64,000 nt of DNA from Enoplolaimus lenunculus (lineage: Eukaryota > Nematoda > Enoplea > Enoplida > Thoracostomopsidae): positions 1 to 64,000 of the forward strand of contig JASANG010001369.1 of NCBI GenBank assembly GCA_030248215.1. Direction: 5' to 3'. Shown here one piece after another: positions 12,760-24,280 of this stretch; position 1 is the first letter of the stretch, and every line of letters starts with the position of its first letter. The notes beneath the pieces are model-generated. The model was given only the letters and a program-made list of their open reading frames with translations. It had not been told where the DNA came from and ran no database searches. The translations under genes were made by a program, and so were the position numbers.

Positions 12760-15700
12760 ATGCGAAGGTTAAGACGCGATTTGCTGCTGGCAGCACTGGT
12801 TGTTGCCGTTTCACAGGTAAAGTTTGCCGAGGATAAAATTAAAAATGTGCAACCTTTTCTTTTGCATTAATTTATTCTAAAGCAATTGCACTTTTATATT
12901 TTCAAATACGTGTAGCGCTTATATGTCAACGTTGGTGCATTGTAAATTATAATGAGTTGATTAATCAAGTTAGAGAGAAAATTGATATTTCCGGTTATTT
13001 CTGAGTTAATAATGGTAAATATTAAATCACCCTGAGATGATATACTTTCGGGCGAGTTGATCAATTAAGCCAGAATGATTTCAGTCAGTTTAGATCCAGA
13101 TCAACCTGCGTAGAACCGAATTTAGTTAAAAGATATATACATTCAAACCTGGTATGCTTAAAATTTGGTCGAGCGTTTGGGGTATAGCTTGCATCTTTGT
13201 GTGGGCGAATCGAACAAAAGTGGAACACAAACATGCCAATAGTAGGGATAACCTAAACACAAAAATATGCCACAAGATGACGTCTCTTAGTACCACCGCT
13301 GATAAGTGAAAAGTGAATGCTGCATAGTTTTGAAATAGAAATTGGGGGTGTAATAAATTGATGGACCCATGCTTAATGCATCGGCGTACGATGCCTAACC
13401 CGAACCTTTTAACGCAAAGCTGAAATTGTTATGGCTGGGACGGCGAGATTTTGAGGCGGCAGCGAAGCTTGTATTAGTCAATCAAATGACTATATTAGGG
13501 TATGATTTAACATAATTCAGCAAAAGATTTCTTGCCTACTTGGGTTATGTTACTTGTGGGGCCGTCCCGTAGTTTTTGCTTTACGCTTAGCTGAATATTT
13601 CAATCGGAGCCATTTCACACCATTGGCGGATCCCAAAATTTGTGATGAAATAGCCACGCGATACATAACGGTTAAAGAAGCTATTGAAAGATTAACTCTT
13701 AATACAAAATTTCGGTTTCGATCTTTGTTTGGGAAGCAAGGCTTTTGGTGCCCCCTTAATTCGCCAGTGTCTCACACTTACGCTTTTCATTTGATTGAGC
13801 GAAGCGAAACTCTGAGCGAAGCTCGGAGTTTGGCGAAGCGTTTTATGTTTTGTACTTGGGGGTCGAAAGGTGGATGTCCGTCCGTCCGTCTGTCCGTCCG
13901 AAAAGAATCTCAGTAACGGCTGAACCGATTTTGATAAACTTTTTTTGTTTGAAAGCCAATAATCCTGGGGTGTTAACCTCGTGTTGGAGTTTGAAAATTT
14001 TAAGCCGTTTATTAGCTACAGGCTAATTTGCATAATTAATTAAGCCTAAAATTAGGACTTTCCACAATATTTCACTAATTATTACAGTTAGAAGCCGTCT
14101 TATTTTAGCATTAAAGGGTTTTTGGGTGCGAGGAAGGCTGTTTACAAATCTCCAAAACGGATAATTGAGCAGTTAGCTAATAGATTATTTGCATATTAGC
14201 ATAGTATGTAAGCCTAAATTTGGACTTTTACAACATTTCACTAATTATTAAGGTTAAAAGCAATATAATTTCAGCACTAAAGGGTTTTATGGGCGAGGAA
14301 TTTGAATAAATTGTTTACAAACCTCCATAACCGATAATTGAATAGTTAGCTGATAGCTAATTTGCATATTAGCTTACTTGACCAAGCAAAATTAGGACTT
14401 TGTAAATTTCTATAATTATTAAGGTTAAAAGCAATATAATTTCAGCACTAAAGGGTTTTCGGGTGCTAGGAATCTAAATAAATTGTCTACAAACCTTTAA
14501 AGGCGATTATCGAATAGTTAGCTAATAGATAATTTGCATATTTGCTTAATTGACGAGACAAAAGTAGGACTTTTTGAATTATTCCAATAATTATTAGGGT
14601 GGTGAAAGGTTTTTGCGTTCGAGGAATCTGAGGAAATTGCTTACAAACCTCCAAAACCGACAAATGAATAGTTAGCTAATAACTAATTAGCATATTACCT
14701 TGATTGCTTACGTGTGTTCGAGCTTCGCTCAATAAATGTAGTCCCACTACGATTGGTGTACTTGGGGGTCGAAAGGTGGATGTCCGTCCGTCCGTCTGTC
14801 CGTCTGTCCGTCCGAAAAGAATTTCAGGAACGGCTGAACCGATTTTGATAAACTTTTTTGTTTGAAAGCCAATAATCCTGGGGTGTTAACCTCGCATTGG
14901 GGTTTTAAAATTTGGAGCCGTTTATTAGCTACAGGCTAATTTGCATAATTAATTAAGCCTAAATTAGTACTTTCCGCAATATTTCACTAATTATTACAGT
15001 TAGAAGCAATCTAATTTTAGCATTAAAGGGTTTTGGGTGCGAGGAATCTGCGTAGACCGTTTAGGAACCTCCAAAACCGTTAGTTGAGCAGTTAGCTAAT
15101 AGATAATTTGCATATTAGCAAGGTTATAAGCCTAAATCAGGACTTTTTACAATATTTCACTAATTATTAAGGTTAAAAGCAATATAATTTCAGCACTAAA
15201 GGGTTTTTAGGTACAAGGATTTGAATAAATAGTTTATAAACATCCAAAACCGATAATTGAAGAGTTAGCTAATAACTAATGTGCATAATAGCTTAATTGA
15301 CAAGACAAAACTAGGACTTTTTAAATCATTTCAATAATTTTTAGGGTTCACTGAAGGTTTTTGGGTGCGAGGAATCTGAATAAATTGTTTACAAACCTGC
15401 AAAACCGATAATTGAATAGTTAGCTAACAGTTAACATTGTAAAATATTCAAATTCTCAACGAATTTTTTCCATTTTGCAGGCTTACGTTCGTTTCTTGCC
15501 TCCGATGCCGAACGATAACCCGTCACCGAACGAAGACCCACGCGGTGCATCCCTTGCTGCAAAACTATCAAATTCTCTACATGTTTGCCGGCCAGCAACA
15601 AATATATCGGGTATTACACAACGAATTCTGCAAGCATACGATAAGCAAGTTGTGCCATCAGTACACGCAGTTGACGTAATAATGGAACTTCACATTCAAG

Positions 15701-18700
15701 GTTTTAGCTCTTTGAGCGAGCTAACGTCCGATTTTGAACTCGATGTGATGTATTCTGAAATTTGGCAAGACGATCGGTTAAGTTTAGCTGAAATGAATCT
15801 GTGCCGTACAAATTTAACACTTAAACCGCCTTTTCGTTCACTTATATGGACACCAGATACGTGTATTGTCAACAGTAAATCAGCAGTTGGACACAATTCA
15901 CCGTCGGAAAATACGTTTGTTACGCTGTATACTAATGGCACAGTGTGGGCAAATGTACGATTGCTGGTAAGAAAAATACCACATATATTTCATTCATTTT
16001 GGGATAGTTATAAAACTTTAAGGAGACATTTTTGTCCGAATGATCCTGGCAAGCGAGAAAAGTTTTTTGGCAGCTAAAAGAAAAAGACAGGTTAAACTCA
16101 AATTCGTTGTATGGGCGAAAAAGTATGATGTTGCTTAGAATAATAATTAATTTAACTTGGAAAGTTTTAACTTCATGTAAATATTTTTTTCGAGCGAGCT
16201 TCACGAGAACGTTAATTTCTTTAGGTCTCTTGAAACAAAGTAGGCAGACCGGAAAAGTTTTGGTAACCCGTAAAAATTTTAGATGTTTAGTTTGCCGAAA
16301 ACATTTCCAGCTTAATACTTTTGACCTAGTAATTTCAACACAGCGTGAAATTTACACTTCTAATTTCTGATTATTGTTGGCTACAATGGGGCGGGGTGGC
16401 ACCTAGCGCGGCTAAGTCTACAACAAAGGACACGACGCCCCACTCTCGTTACTATTTTTGCATCCCTTCAGGAGTTTTGGAGGATATATATGCTACTTTG
16501 TAGCTTCTCCGCGGATTGTGTTCTCAAATTACCATAGCACGTATCATCAGATATAGCCGTAGTCATGGATAATCAGGAAGTGTGATAAGAGTTTTTATCT
16601 TGTTCACAGTACTATTTCTACAAATTTCATTAGTGAAATATTTCAGGTAAAAGCGCCGTGCGAACTGGATTTGAAGATGTTTCCATTTGATCATCAAAAA
16701 TGTTCACTAATCATCGAAAGTTACAGCTACAACTCCCAAGAAGTAAGGAATGATAGCGAAGAAAATTGGGCGATACGCGGCTGACCCGGTCCGCTCGTCG
16801 AACGACATTTTCAACCTGATCTATGGGTCCCAAAACGAAAGGCGTCTCGTCTTTCCGCCAGAATATTAGTTATATAATGAAATAATCAACAGCATTTACT
16901 CGATTTAGTGGTTGATTTTCATATTTTTGCTTTGTACAATACAATTAAGCCCCATTCACACGGGCAAGTTTTTGCTGCGAGAACTTGCAGCTACAAATTG
17001 CCCGCATAACTTGCGTTTTTTCATCAGCCAATGAAAAAGCGGCTGCAACAAATTCAGCGAACTAGCATGGTTATTCACACATGTGAACCCAATGTTTAGC
17101 TATGACTTTAATGAATTATTTGCAGCTGCAAGTTTTTCAAACGGGATTTTGGACATAACTTGCAAGCGCAAGTTGCAGCTTCGACTTCTCGCAGCAAACA
17201 CTTGCTTGTATTGTATAGATGTATGTCGATAGAATCCAAGCATCTGATGTATGGACACCAATTGAAACAATTTCGCAAGTGAAGCTTCCGTGAAAAGATA
17301 TTTCCTCAAAAAACTCAAGTTTTGGATTCAGTGGAGTTTTTAAAATTGATTTTGTCTTTCAAACGCCTCTCTCTTTTAGCCCGAACCTTTCCAACCGATG
17401 GTTTGGTGGGACACCAGACATTAGTCTGTTATTTGTATAGGTTTTGCATTTTTGTTTCCAGGTTCATCTCGAATGGTTTCGTGACCCCGTGACCGTCCCA
17501 GAACGAATCGATCTGCCTGATTTTGACCTTATTCGCTGGTCAACACAAAGTCAAGTGATATCGTACCCAAATGGCTACTGGGATCAGCTAAGCGTTTCAT
17601 TTGTATTCGGAAGGCGTTACGGGTTCTATTTGTTTCAAGCATATTTTCCCACGTCGCTTACAGTAATTTCATCGTGGATTGGATTTTGGCTGGATACACG
17701 CGCTGTGTCCGCTCGTATTACATTAGGTATAAGCCATTTATACTTTCGGGTTGAATCAGCGACGATCTAAGATTTTCAACTGTGAATTTATCCTAGCATA
17801 TTGATATCCAGTTCAGATATAAAGTATTACTTTTGCGTAGGACGGGGTCTTTCTGCTCAGATCGAATCCCAAAAATTTCCGTGCAGGTCACAAAAGCTCA
17901 CACATTCTCACAGAAATGTGATCTCAGCATAGACGACCTACCTTCTGTTAAGATTTTGAGGCGCTGGGTGCTGTGACATGTGGACACATATCGATCTTGG
18001 GTGGACTTCCAAATCGTGTTGTCACATCGTAATTTCCTCATGCGTAGTTTTTTTCAGTCTGAAAGATTACGTTAATGTAATCTGTCCTATCTACACTAAC
18101 ACTAGTTTCTTAACGGAAACATCACGCTAACGTCAAAAATTTATTTCATTTCGCATTAGTATTACCTTGAGTTATCCCCACCCCCCAAGAAACGTTACGC
18201 TGAAAATTATCCAGGGAAAATATTCGCGGCAGTTTTCAAGTTGGGTGTGCAGCACATGTTTAAGAATACAAGTCTTGGAGTCGAATAAAAATACAATCTA
18301 TCACAGACGTGCTGATTTTGGACAAGTCAAACCAAATCGACTCTGAGTTAAATGTTATGAAAAACTGAATGAAACTGTATTTCATTCACTTGACATAAGT
18401 CAGCACAGTTTCCAATCTTTAACATGAAAACAATGTATTTAGAAATGAACCTCTCTTTCTACACTCGGCTGGCCGGCATATAAACACAAATTTTTTTAAT
18501 TCTGATGACAAAACTGCAACGACAATACTTAATTGTAGGAGTGAGTTCGCTACTGGCGTTAACATTCCAATTTGGCACCGTTTTACGACATCTCCCACGC
18601 GTTTCATACATTAAATGCATCGATGTATGGATGATCAATTGTGTTTTGTTTATATTCTTGTCACTCATTGAACTAACGGTTGTTTGTGCATTATCTCGCA

Positions 18701-21060
18701 AAGAACGTGAAAAACAACTAGGTCAACAAATTGTTTCGCGATGGATTGCACAAATTCGCCGACGACGCAAAGAAGCAGCAGCCACAGAAGCGAGCAGCGC
18801 CCAAGCTGCATCGAAAGAAAAACAACCGCCATCAAAATCACTAGGCGTCCCCGGATCAAAATCGCCACGAGGGTCAGTGATATCAGCGCCTACCACCCCT
18901 CCGCTCCGAATCTTTTCAGGGCTAACTTCGGGCGACAATCTGAGCCAAGAAACTCGGGTAAGTGTGACCGGAATCAACCATGGCCATCGGCGGCAGCGTA
19001 GTTGGTGCAAATTACTATCGGGTGGTAGTAACAAGTCCGGTGGAAACGGATGTCTAACCGCGCATTTGGAAACTGGCCACGAAATATCGTCTGTTGACTG
19101 TCGATTGAGAAAATTTTCACCGGCAACAACAACGCGACTGGGAAGGTTTGTAACGTTGCGACGAAAAGCAACCGCATATCGCCGTCGTAATGGTGGTATC
19201 CGAGCAACTCGCGGAATCATGGCCAGTTGTAGTAGTGCTATACCAAATGTTAGTGGAAGTAGTTATACGGTTGTTGCCCAGTCAACAATGCAAACCATGT
19301 CGCCTAGTTTATCAGCTACTGACGATACCACTGTTACAGTCTCGGCGCAGTACGAAGCAACAGCGAAAGCCGACGCTGTCAATAGTGGCTCGTGCAATAA
19401 ATTGCCAGCAGTAGTTAAAGATCAACTCACAACTTCGAAATTCACACCTTCCTTAGAGGTATTTGCGCAACAACAACAGCAACAAAAACAACAACAGCAG
19501 CAGCAACAACAACAACAACCATATCAACAAGCTAAAATGCACTATATCAAACATAGTAACACACGACAAAAGAGCAGATACAGCTTACATTCAATAGAGC
19601 GCATAGGCTTCAATAAAACACGATCGGGAAGTATTTCAAATTTTAACGGAACATCTGATCCCGAAGCAACAGCGCACCACGACTGGTCATCAGTTCTTTT
19701 GAGGATACCGCCTACGGATGTTGAACATTTAGCGTTACAAAATTTAGACACTAAAACTCACAATAACGTGCCAGAATCAATGTTATCCGCCGATTCTAAG
19801 TGTACACAATTGCTCAGTGAATTGTTACCTGTAAATAGTAATAGTTATGCAATAGGTAACGATAGCTGCACATGTGACGACCCGACAGAATCAAGGAATG
19901 TGTTCTTCGAGAACAAAAGTATATATAATGAAAATGTACAACGCTCAAAAATCGATTCCACAAGTAAGTCCAGCCATTCGGGTACTCCCGGTGTAGGAGG
20001 CAGACCACCAGAAATCATTTGCAGTAACGAATCAGCAGACGAAGTATGGAGCGTACAACAACCGTTGCTAGGCAATTGCATACCCAATCTTGATGCAAAT
20101 AACAGTAAACAAATTTCGTCAAACAAACACGCTGATTTGTCACGTGCTAAAACGTGCGTAGAGTTTTCGAACAACGCACCTGTCGTCAGGCGTTCCGTTG
20201 CCAGCGTTTCGCCGCGCCAGTTGACTTCTAGTCGTAGTTGTGATAGATCACAGATATTGTCAGACAAATCGTGTGATATTTATTGCGCCAATATTCCACC
20301 AAACGCCGGTTTAGAAATCATATATTCGAACCCACACCAAGCAACTACCGGCAGGAATTGTCTCGATGACGACCGTCTGGATATACCAGAACATCATGGT
20401 GAAAGGATTAAATTACTTCACCGACATGGTAGCCATTTGCTATCGCCTTCTTACCAACGACAAACACAACCACAACAACAACAACAACTACAACTACTAC
20501 AACAACAACAAAAACAACGGCAACAGAAAAACCAACAACAACAACAACAACAACAATGCAATTTAACACATCGCCGCCAGCTGCTCGACGCTTACAATCC
20601 AACATTTTCAGCACCAAGTTATCAATCAACCATGTATAGAAATGATTTCGACAAACATGTAGCTCATCCTATCCCAGAGCTTCCAGTGATGAAACCAGAG
20701 CACGACCCAAATAACAACGAAGATCGCTCAGAAACACCGGATCCAGTCTCAACGTTAGCAGATTCGACTGACATAGCTAGTGAACCAATATGCAAACTGG
20801 ACTCGGTTCAAAAAGAAAACGGTGATTGTACGGAGAGAATACCTGATAACGCTAGTACAGCTAGTCAGCCTAAATTTAGACAAAGACTTTTAACTCAGAT
20901 CATAAACTGCAAAGTTGTCGAACAACTTAAAGAACTCAAATTAACTGCAAGAAAAATTGACGCGCTTTCAATGATACTATTTCCGGGCGCGTACGCTTTG
21001 TTCAACGTAGTCTACTGGGCATACTATTTAACGCTAAGAAGCCGACTTGAAGAAAGTTGA
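12760..21060 (+). CDS. Cys-loop ligand-gated ion channel, invertebrate anion-channel-like
   Basis: Pentameric receptor subunit. Five exons join in frame: 12760-12816, 15481-15966, 16647-16742, 17462-17726 and 18539-21060 (1141 codons, stop TGA). All introns are GT-AG. Exon 1 encodes a signal peptide ([19 protein letters not shown]). The ligand-binding domain has WTPD (142-145), N-glycosylation sequons and a perfect Cys loop, C186 to C200 with FPFD between. M1 is about residues 267-290, M2 about 303-320, M3 about 331-353 and M4 about 1109-1132. The M2 start (SARITLG) has Ala where cation channels have Glu, which by family knowledge suggests anion selectivity. The set [14 protein letters not shown] plus LPRVSY resembles insect pHCl and nematode acetylcholine-gated chloride channels. 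The ligand is not inferable. Intron 1 holds the tandem-repeat family. Confidence 0.9.
13430..13756 (+). pseudogene. Possible gene fragment inside receptor intron 1
   Basis: Two stretches look protein-like but are in different frames: about 13430-13510 ([18 protein letters not shown]) and 13554-13756 ([19 protein letters not shown], then [12 protein letters not shown] and [11 protein letters not shown]). The second stops making sense exactly where the tandem-repeat family element begins (TTAATTCGCCAGTGTC). I do not recognise the family with confidence. A decayed or captured fragment of another gene is possible, and so is chance. Confidence 0.25.
13757..14757 (+). mobile_element. Intronic tandem-repeat element (GAGCGAAG family), copy 1
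   Basis: The head reads TTGAGCGAAGCGAAACTCTG, followed by a GTCCGTCC microsatellite and the block GAACCGATTTTGATAAAC. The body is made of tandem units of about 155-172 bp, each containing AGTTAGCTAATAG, TTTGCATATTAGC and ATTTCACTAATTATT. The tail is CGAGCTTCGCTCAATAAATG followed by TAGTCCCACTACGA. The head and tail GAGCGAAG/CTTCGCTC motifs are inverted. No protein is encoded. It lies in intron 1 of the receptor; related copies lie in huntingtin introns. Confidence 0.8.
14758..15436 (+). mobile_element. Intronic tandem-repeat element (GAGCGAAG family), copy 2, truncated
   Basis: Starts abruptly at GTACTTGGGGGTCGAAAGG directly after the tail of copy 1, repeats the GTCCGTCC block and four of the ~170 bp units, and fades out before the exon 2 acceptor of the receptor at 15480. 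It lacks both the outer head and the CTTCGCTC tail. The junction suggests a local duplication or unequal exchange within copy 1 more than an independent insertion. Confidence 0.75.
16946..17330. repeat. CAAGTT-rich inverted repeat in receptor intron 3
   Basis: A stretch rich in AACTTGCA/TGCAAGTT words on both strands (for example AACTTGCAGCTACAAATTGC and TTGCAAGCGCAAGTTGCAG) that can fold back on itself. The same word style occurs in the tandem duplication at 34457-35840 (AACTTGCATGTTCAAG). Probably a MITE remnant; clear target duplications were not found. Confidence 0.5.
18539..21060 (+). CDS. Last exon of the receptor: M2, M3, very long M3-M4 loop, M4
   Basis: A single 2.5 kb exon supplies all of M2 to the C-terminus. 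The cytoplasmic loop between M3 and M4 is about 750 residues, against roughly 100-250 in most family members. It is Ser/Thr/Gln/Asn-rich and low in hydrophobic residues. It contains two glutamine-rich tracts: residues about 612-628 (19468-19518) and about 943-974 (20461-20555), coded mainly by CAA. The acceptor is TTAATTGTAG (ends 18538), which joins in phase 1 to exon 4. M4 ([16 protein letters not shown]) closes the protein 9 residues before the stop, so the huge loop is genuinely internal and not a read-through tail. Confidence 0.88.
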
Positions 21061-21851
21061 CAACAAACTTGCATCCAAGTACCTTATGGTTCAAAATGAA
21101 CACCATTTATATGACCGGCTCACGGATACATTCCAACAAAGTTCTTAGCCAGGGTGTAACTGGATATAAGTTTCCGTTTCCGTCTTCGGTAAAAATCGGG
21201 GTCCGTTTCCGTTATAGAAAAAGGGAAATTTTGTTATTTATACCTTCAAATTTAGTTCCAAATCACGAACATACCTGGCAATTTGTCATTACACATATGC
21301 TGCAATTGTTCGATATGAAATAAAAATTACGAAATTAATCTAAAATCTTAAAATTTTCATTGCATCCGCTTTTTCCTTTAAAACTTTAGAAAGCCCGGTG
21401 AACTTTTGCACGTTTCTATTCTGTTGGCAGAAAAATAAAGTGTTTGAAACTTTTAACATCATGTTCTTAGCACATAAAAAGCATTCCATCATCTCTGTTT
21501 GACCATATACATCGTATTAAATGAGCCAAATGGCCCATGCTAATTATCGGGTCCGCATGCTAATATTATGTATAAATCTAAGCGTATGCCTCCAAGTCAA
21601 GTCTACCGTATTTCCTTCTGACCTACAGGTAGGCAGGGCCCTATAATTGACACAGGACAGTTAAACTATCACCAAACTTACAAAAAACCAAACTTGGGAT
21701 TTCTAAAGATAACATACTGACTGGTGTTGTTATATCTTGGTCTCACCATACCTTCATTGATGATTTATCACCATCAAAATGTTTGTATCATAAACTTTAA
21801 TGCCTACTTAACGTCAGAGATCAGGGTATCGTTATAATACCGATTATATAC

Positions 21852-23594
21852 TTATGCGTCATCCATTTTAATGTGTGCTCGCCGTGTGGAAAATTGACGC
21901 AACCATTTCCAAGTACGGTTTTGAAAAACGCTTCAAAAAGGAAATGGAATTTCAAAACTGTTTCAATTTCCCACAGCTATCGATTTTTCAAACTCAAGTA
22001 GTTAATTGATAGCATTATTTGATCTTCAATTTACCACTAGCGCTTTTTAAACAAGGGCAATGGGAAATTGCGCCATTTTCCAAATTCAATTTCCGCTTTG
22101 CCTTGACACTTCAATTACCAAAGTGGAAATTGAAAGAGAAGCATAACGTTTAGCAATTAAATGATATTGTCCCTCTTATCGAAAATTGAATTTACAGTTT
22201 ACAATTTCAATTGTGATATTGTCCCCTAAAAGGATGAAATTTTACAACTCAAAGTTCAAATAGAAGGTTAGGATGAGAGTTTCTAGAAATGATGTTTGAT
22301 GGGCCACCCAAGTCGCAAGGTTGAAGTTGTGCGATTGAAATTTTGAATATCTTGACGTTAGTGGTCATTCGACGCTTGGGGTCAAGTTTCTTGTGCTACC
22401 AGTTTTACTGAGGTTGGGTTTAAAATTGGAACAGCAATTTTTTTGCGCACATTGGAGTTACTTTTTATGGAGTACGACGGTATATTGATTCAAGGATTGG
22501 TGATTACAATTGGTATCCCCCGCAAACTGAAACCGCATATAGTCACGTTGAACTTACTATGTCCGAACGTGTCTACGATCTAATTAAGAATATAGACGAA
22601 ACGAGCGAAGATTTATTAGTGTTAATAGTTTTGCATAATTTAGCAAAAATTATCTGTTTAGTTTGTTTCGATTGACTTCTGTCACTTTTCAAAAAATCAA
22701 CGTAAAACCAAACAACTTAACAACATATTGCAGATATTGGCTAAAATTAACTAATCAGCCATCATTTTTACTACATAATTTCGCCCCACCTGCGGCTCCG
22801 GCTCCGGTATTTTTCACCTCCGGTTGCACCCTGCTACGTAAATGTATACCAGACAGACTTCACAGGCGTTTACAGAACTAAGAACCATGATCGAGAATTG
22901 GGCTCAATTACTTCAGACATCACGCCCCCTAAACGTCAGCCACTTTTTCCTATACTTAGTGTTTCTTAGGCTAAGATTTAGACTTAGGGCTACGGTTACC
23001 GCCCCTGGATTGTTTTTTCCGGAAAAAAATTATGACCGGAAAAAATGGAAAAATGGAAAAAACTCATTCCTTGTCTGAGTGATCGGTTATCCCACCCAAA
23101 TCTTTCTTTCACTTCCGACGTCGAAAACGCCTGCCGTCATAGTTGAAAGCGAATTATTGCACCGATTAGTTCAAAGGTCATGTACCTACAGCAGTGTTTC
23201 CGCTTTTATGATTTTTTCAATTTCCCACTGCCCTGCTGATTTTCAACTACCGTGAGGGAAATTGAAAATGAAATTTGGGTGCCCATTTCCCACTGCAGTT
23301 TTGGTGACTTTTCAATTTCCTTTTTGACAGCAAATTTAGCTTATCAATTTCCTATTTAAGTTTTAAAAATGTCTCAATTTCCTACTGCTGTCCTATTTAA
23401 ATTCCCCATTGGGAAATCGACACTCAAAATATCATTTCAATTTACAAGTACGGTTTGTAAATTGTCTCAATTTCCCACTAGACCAATTTTTTCAAATTAA
23501 ATTTCCTTCTTGAAGCGTTTTTCAAAACCGTACTTGGAAATGGTTGCGTCAATTTTCCACACGGCGGGCACACGATAAAATGGATGACGCATTA
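21852..23594. mobile_element. Foldback element with ~90-bp terminal inverted repeats
   Basis: The left end TGCGTCATCCATTTTAATG (from 21855) and right end (to 23591) are inverted repeats of about 90 bp with only a few mismatches, both including TGGAAAATTGACGCAACC and AAGTACGGTTTTG. Both ends are flanked by TTA (21852-21854, 23592-23594), a 3-bp TWA-type target duplication as used by PIF/Harbinger elements. The interior is full of short (A)TTTCCCA / TGGGAAAT words. No transposase is recognisable, so it is non-autonomous; superfamily assignment rests on the target duplication alone. Confidence 0.75.
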
Positions 23595-23888
23595 CTGTAG
23601 TGACCCGAATAAGAGGGGAACCGATATTTATTTGGCCTCTCCAGACGGTACTTCCCCTGTTTTTCGGTTACGGACTGCTACAACTATCCGTTGAATTTAA
23701 AAGTTTATGTATTTGCCTGGTATCAAAAGCTTGAGCGATAATGCATGTTGTTAGTGTACTTTCAAAACTAAGTATGCTTTAAAGTTTCGAACTCAAATTT
23801 TTTGTGTCCTGGAGTCATTAATGCATTATAATTAGGAACAATTGACATAGAGTATCTAATTAGGGTTTAGGATCGGCTCACTACAGTA
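23593..23888 (+). mobile_element. TA-flanked MITE, CTGTA...TACAG family, copy 3, internally deleted
   Basis: Starts CTGTAGTGACCCGAATAAG (23595) and ends GATCGGCTCACTACAG (23886), flanked by TA on both sides. The ends are inverted over at least 14 bp with one mismatch. It is 292 bp against about 445 bp for the copies at 7662 and 9046, with part of the right half missing. It inserted at the TA within the TTA target duplication of the foldback element, so it is the younger of the two. Confidence 0.75.
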
Positions 23889-24280
23889 TTTGAAAACATT
23901 TCTCTGCATAGAGTTCATGCGGGGTTCACGTTATAACCGGGGCAGCTTGGGACACGTTTTGTCCCTATTAGCCTATTGGGTAACATTTTGTCTGCTAACA
24001 GACCCCATATCCGATTCAAAAAGGCGTATTTGTCTGCTATCATCATGTGTAGTTCACCTTTTGTCCTTCAATAGCATATGATATTCGACGTATTGTCAGC
24101 GAATATCATATGATATATTTTCAAATGTCTGCATACTTGCGGTAACATAACCAATTTGTCTTGTTTGTATATCATATGATACTAGAATTTGAAATTTGAG
24201 TATTTTATGCTCATAGTTTACGACAGTTATAAGCAATGTTTTGCTGTAATGTTTGCAAGCTGCAACTTATCGATAAACAA

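Larger units (their letters stand above)
21061..24280. other. Intergenic: receptor 3' flank and repeats
   Basis: Holds the presumptive 3' untranslated region of the receptor (AATAAA at about 21321 and 21434 are candidate poly(A) signals), the long foldback element at 21852-23594, and the TA-flanked MITE at 23593-23888. A scrap of the CCGGTT hAT-like family (TTCACCTCCGGTTGCACCCTG) lies near 22815-22837. An open frame of about 83 codons at 22424-22675 inside the foldback element carries no recognisable domain. No gene is supported. Confidence 0.6.

Noticed and set aside
14000-14760. Regularly spaced repeats that could be taken for a CRISPR-like array
   Set aside because: Units of 155-172 bp are repeats throughout without unique spacers, and the DNA is eukaryotic with introns. 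It is a minisatellite inside a mobile-like element.
18723-19220. 165-codon open frame on the minus strand inside the receptor's last exon
   Set aside because: Antisense shadow of a well-supported coding exon, with no domain and Arg/Pro-rich content typical of reverse reading.
20366-20629. Asn-rich (+) and Val-rich (-) frames at 20366-20629
   Set aside because: Other-frame translations of the CAA repeat that encodes the receptor's second Gln tract.
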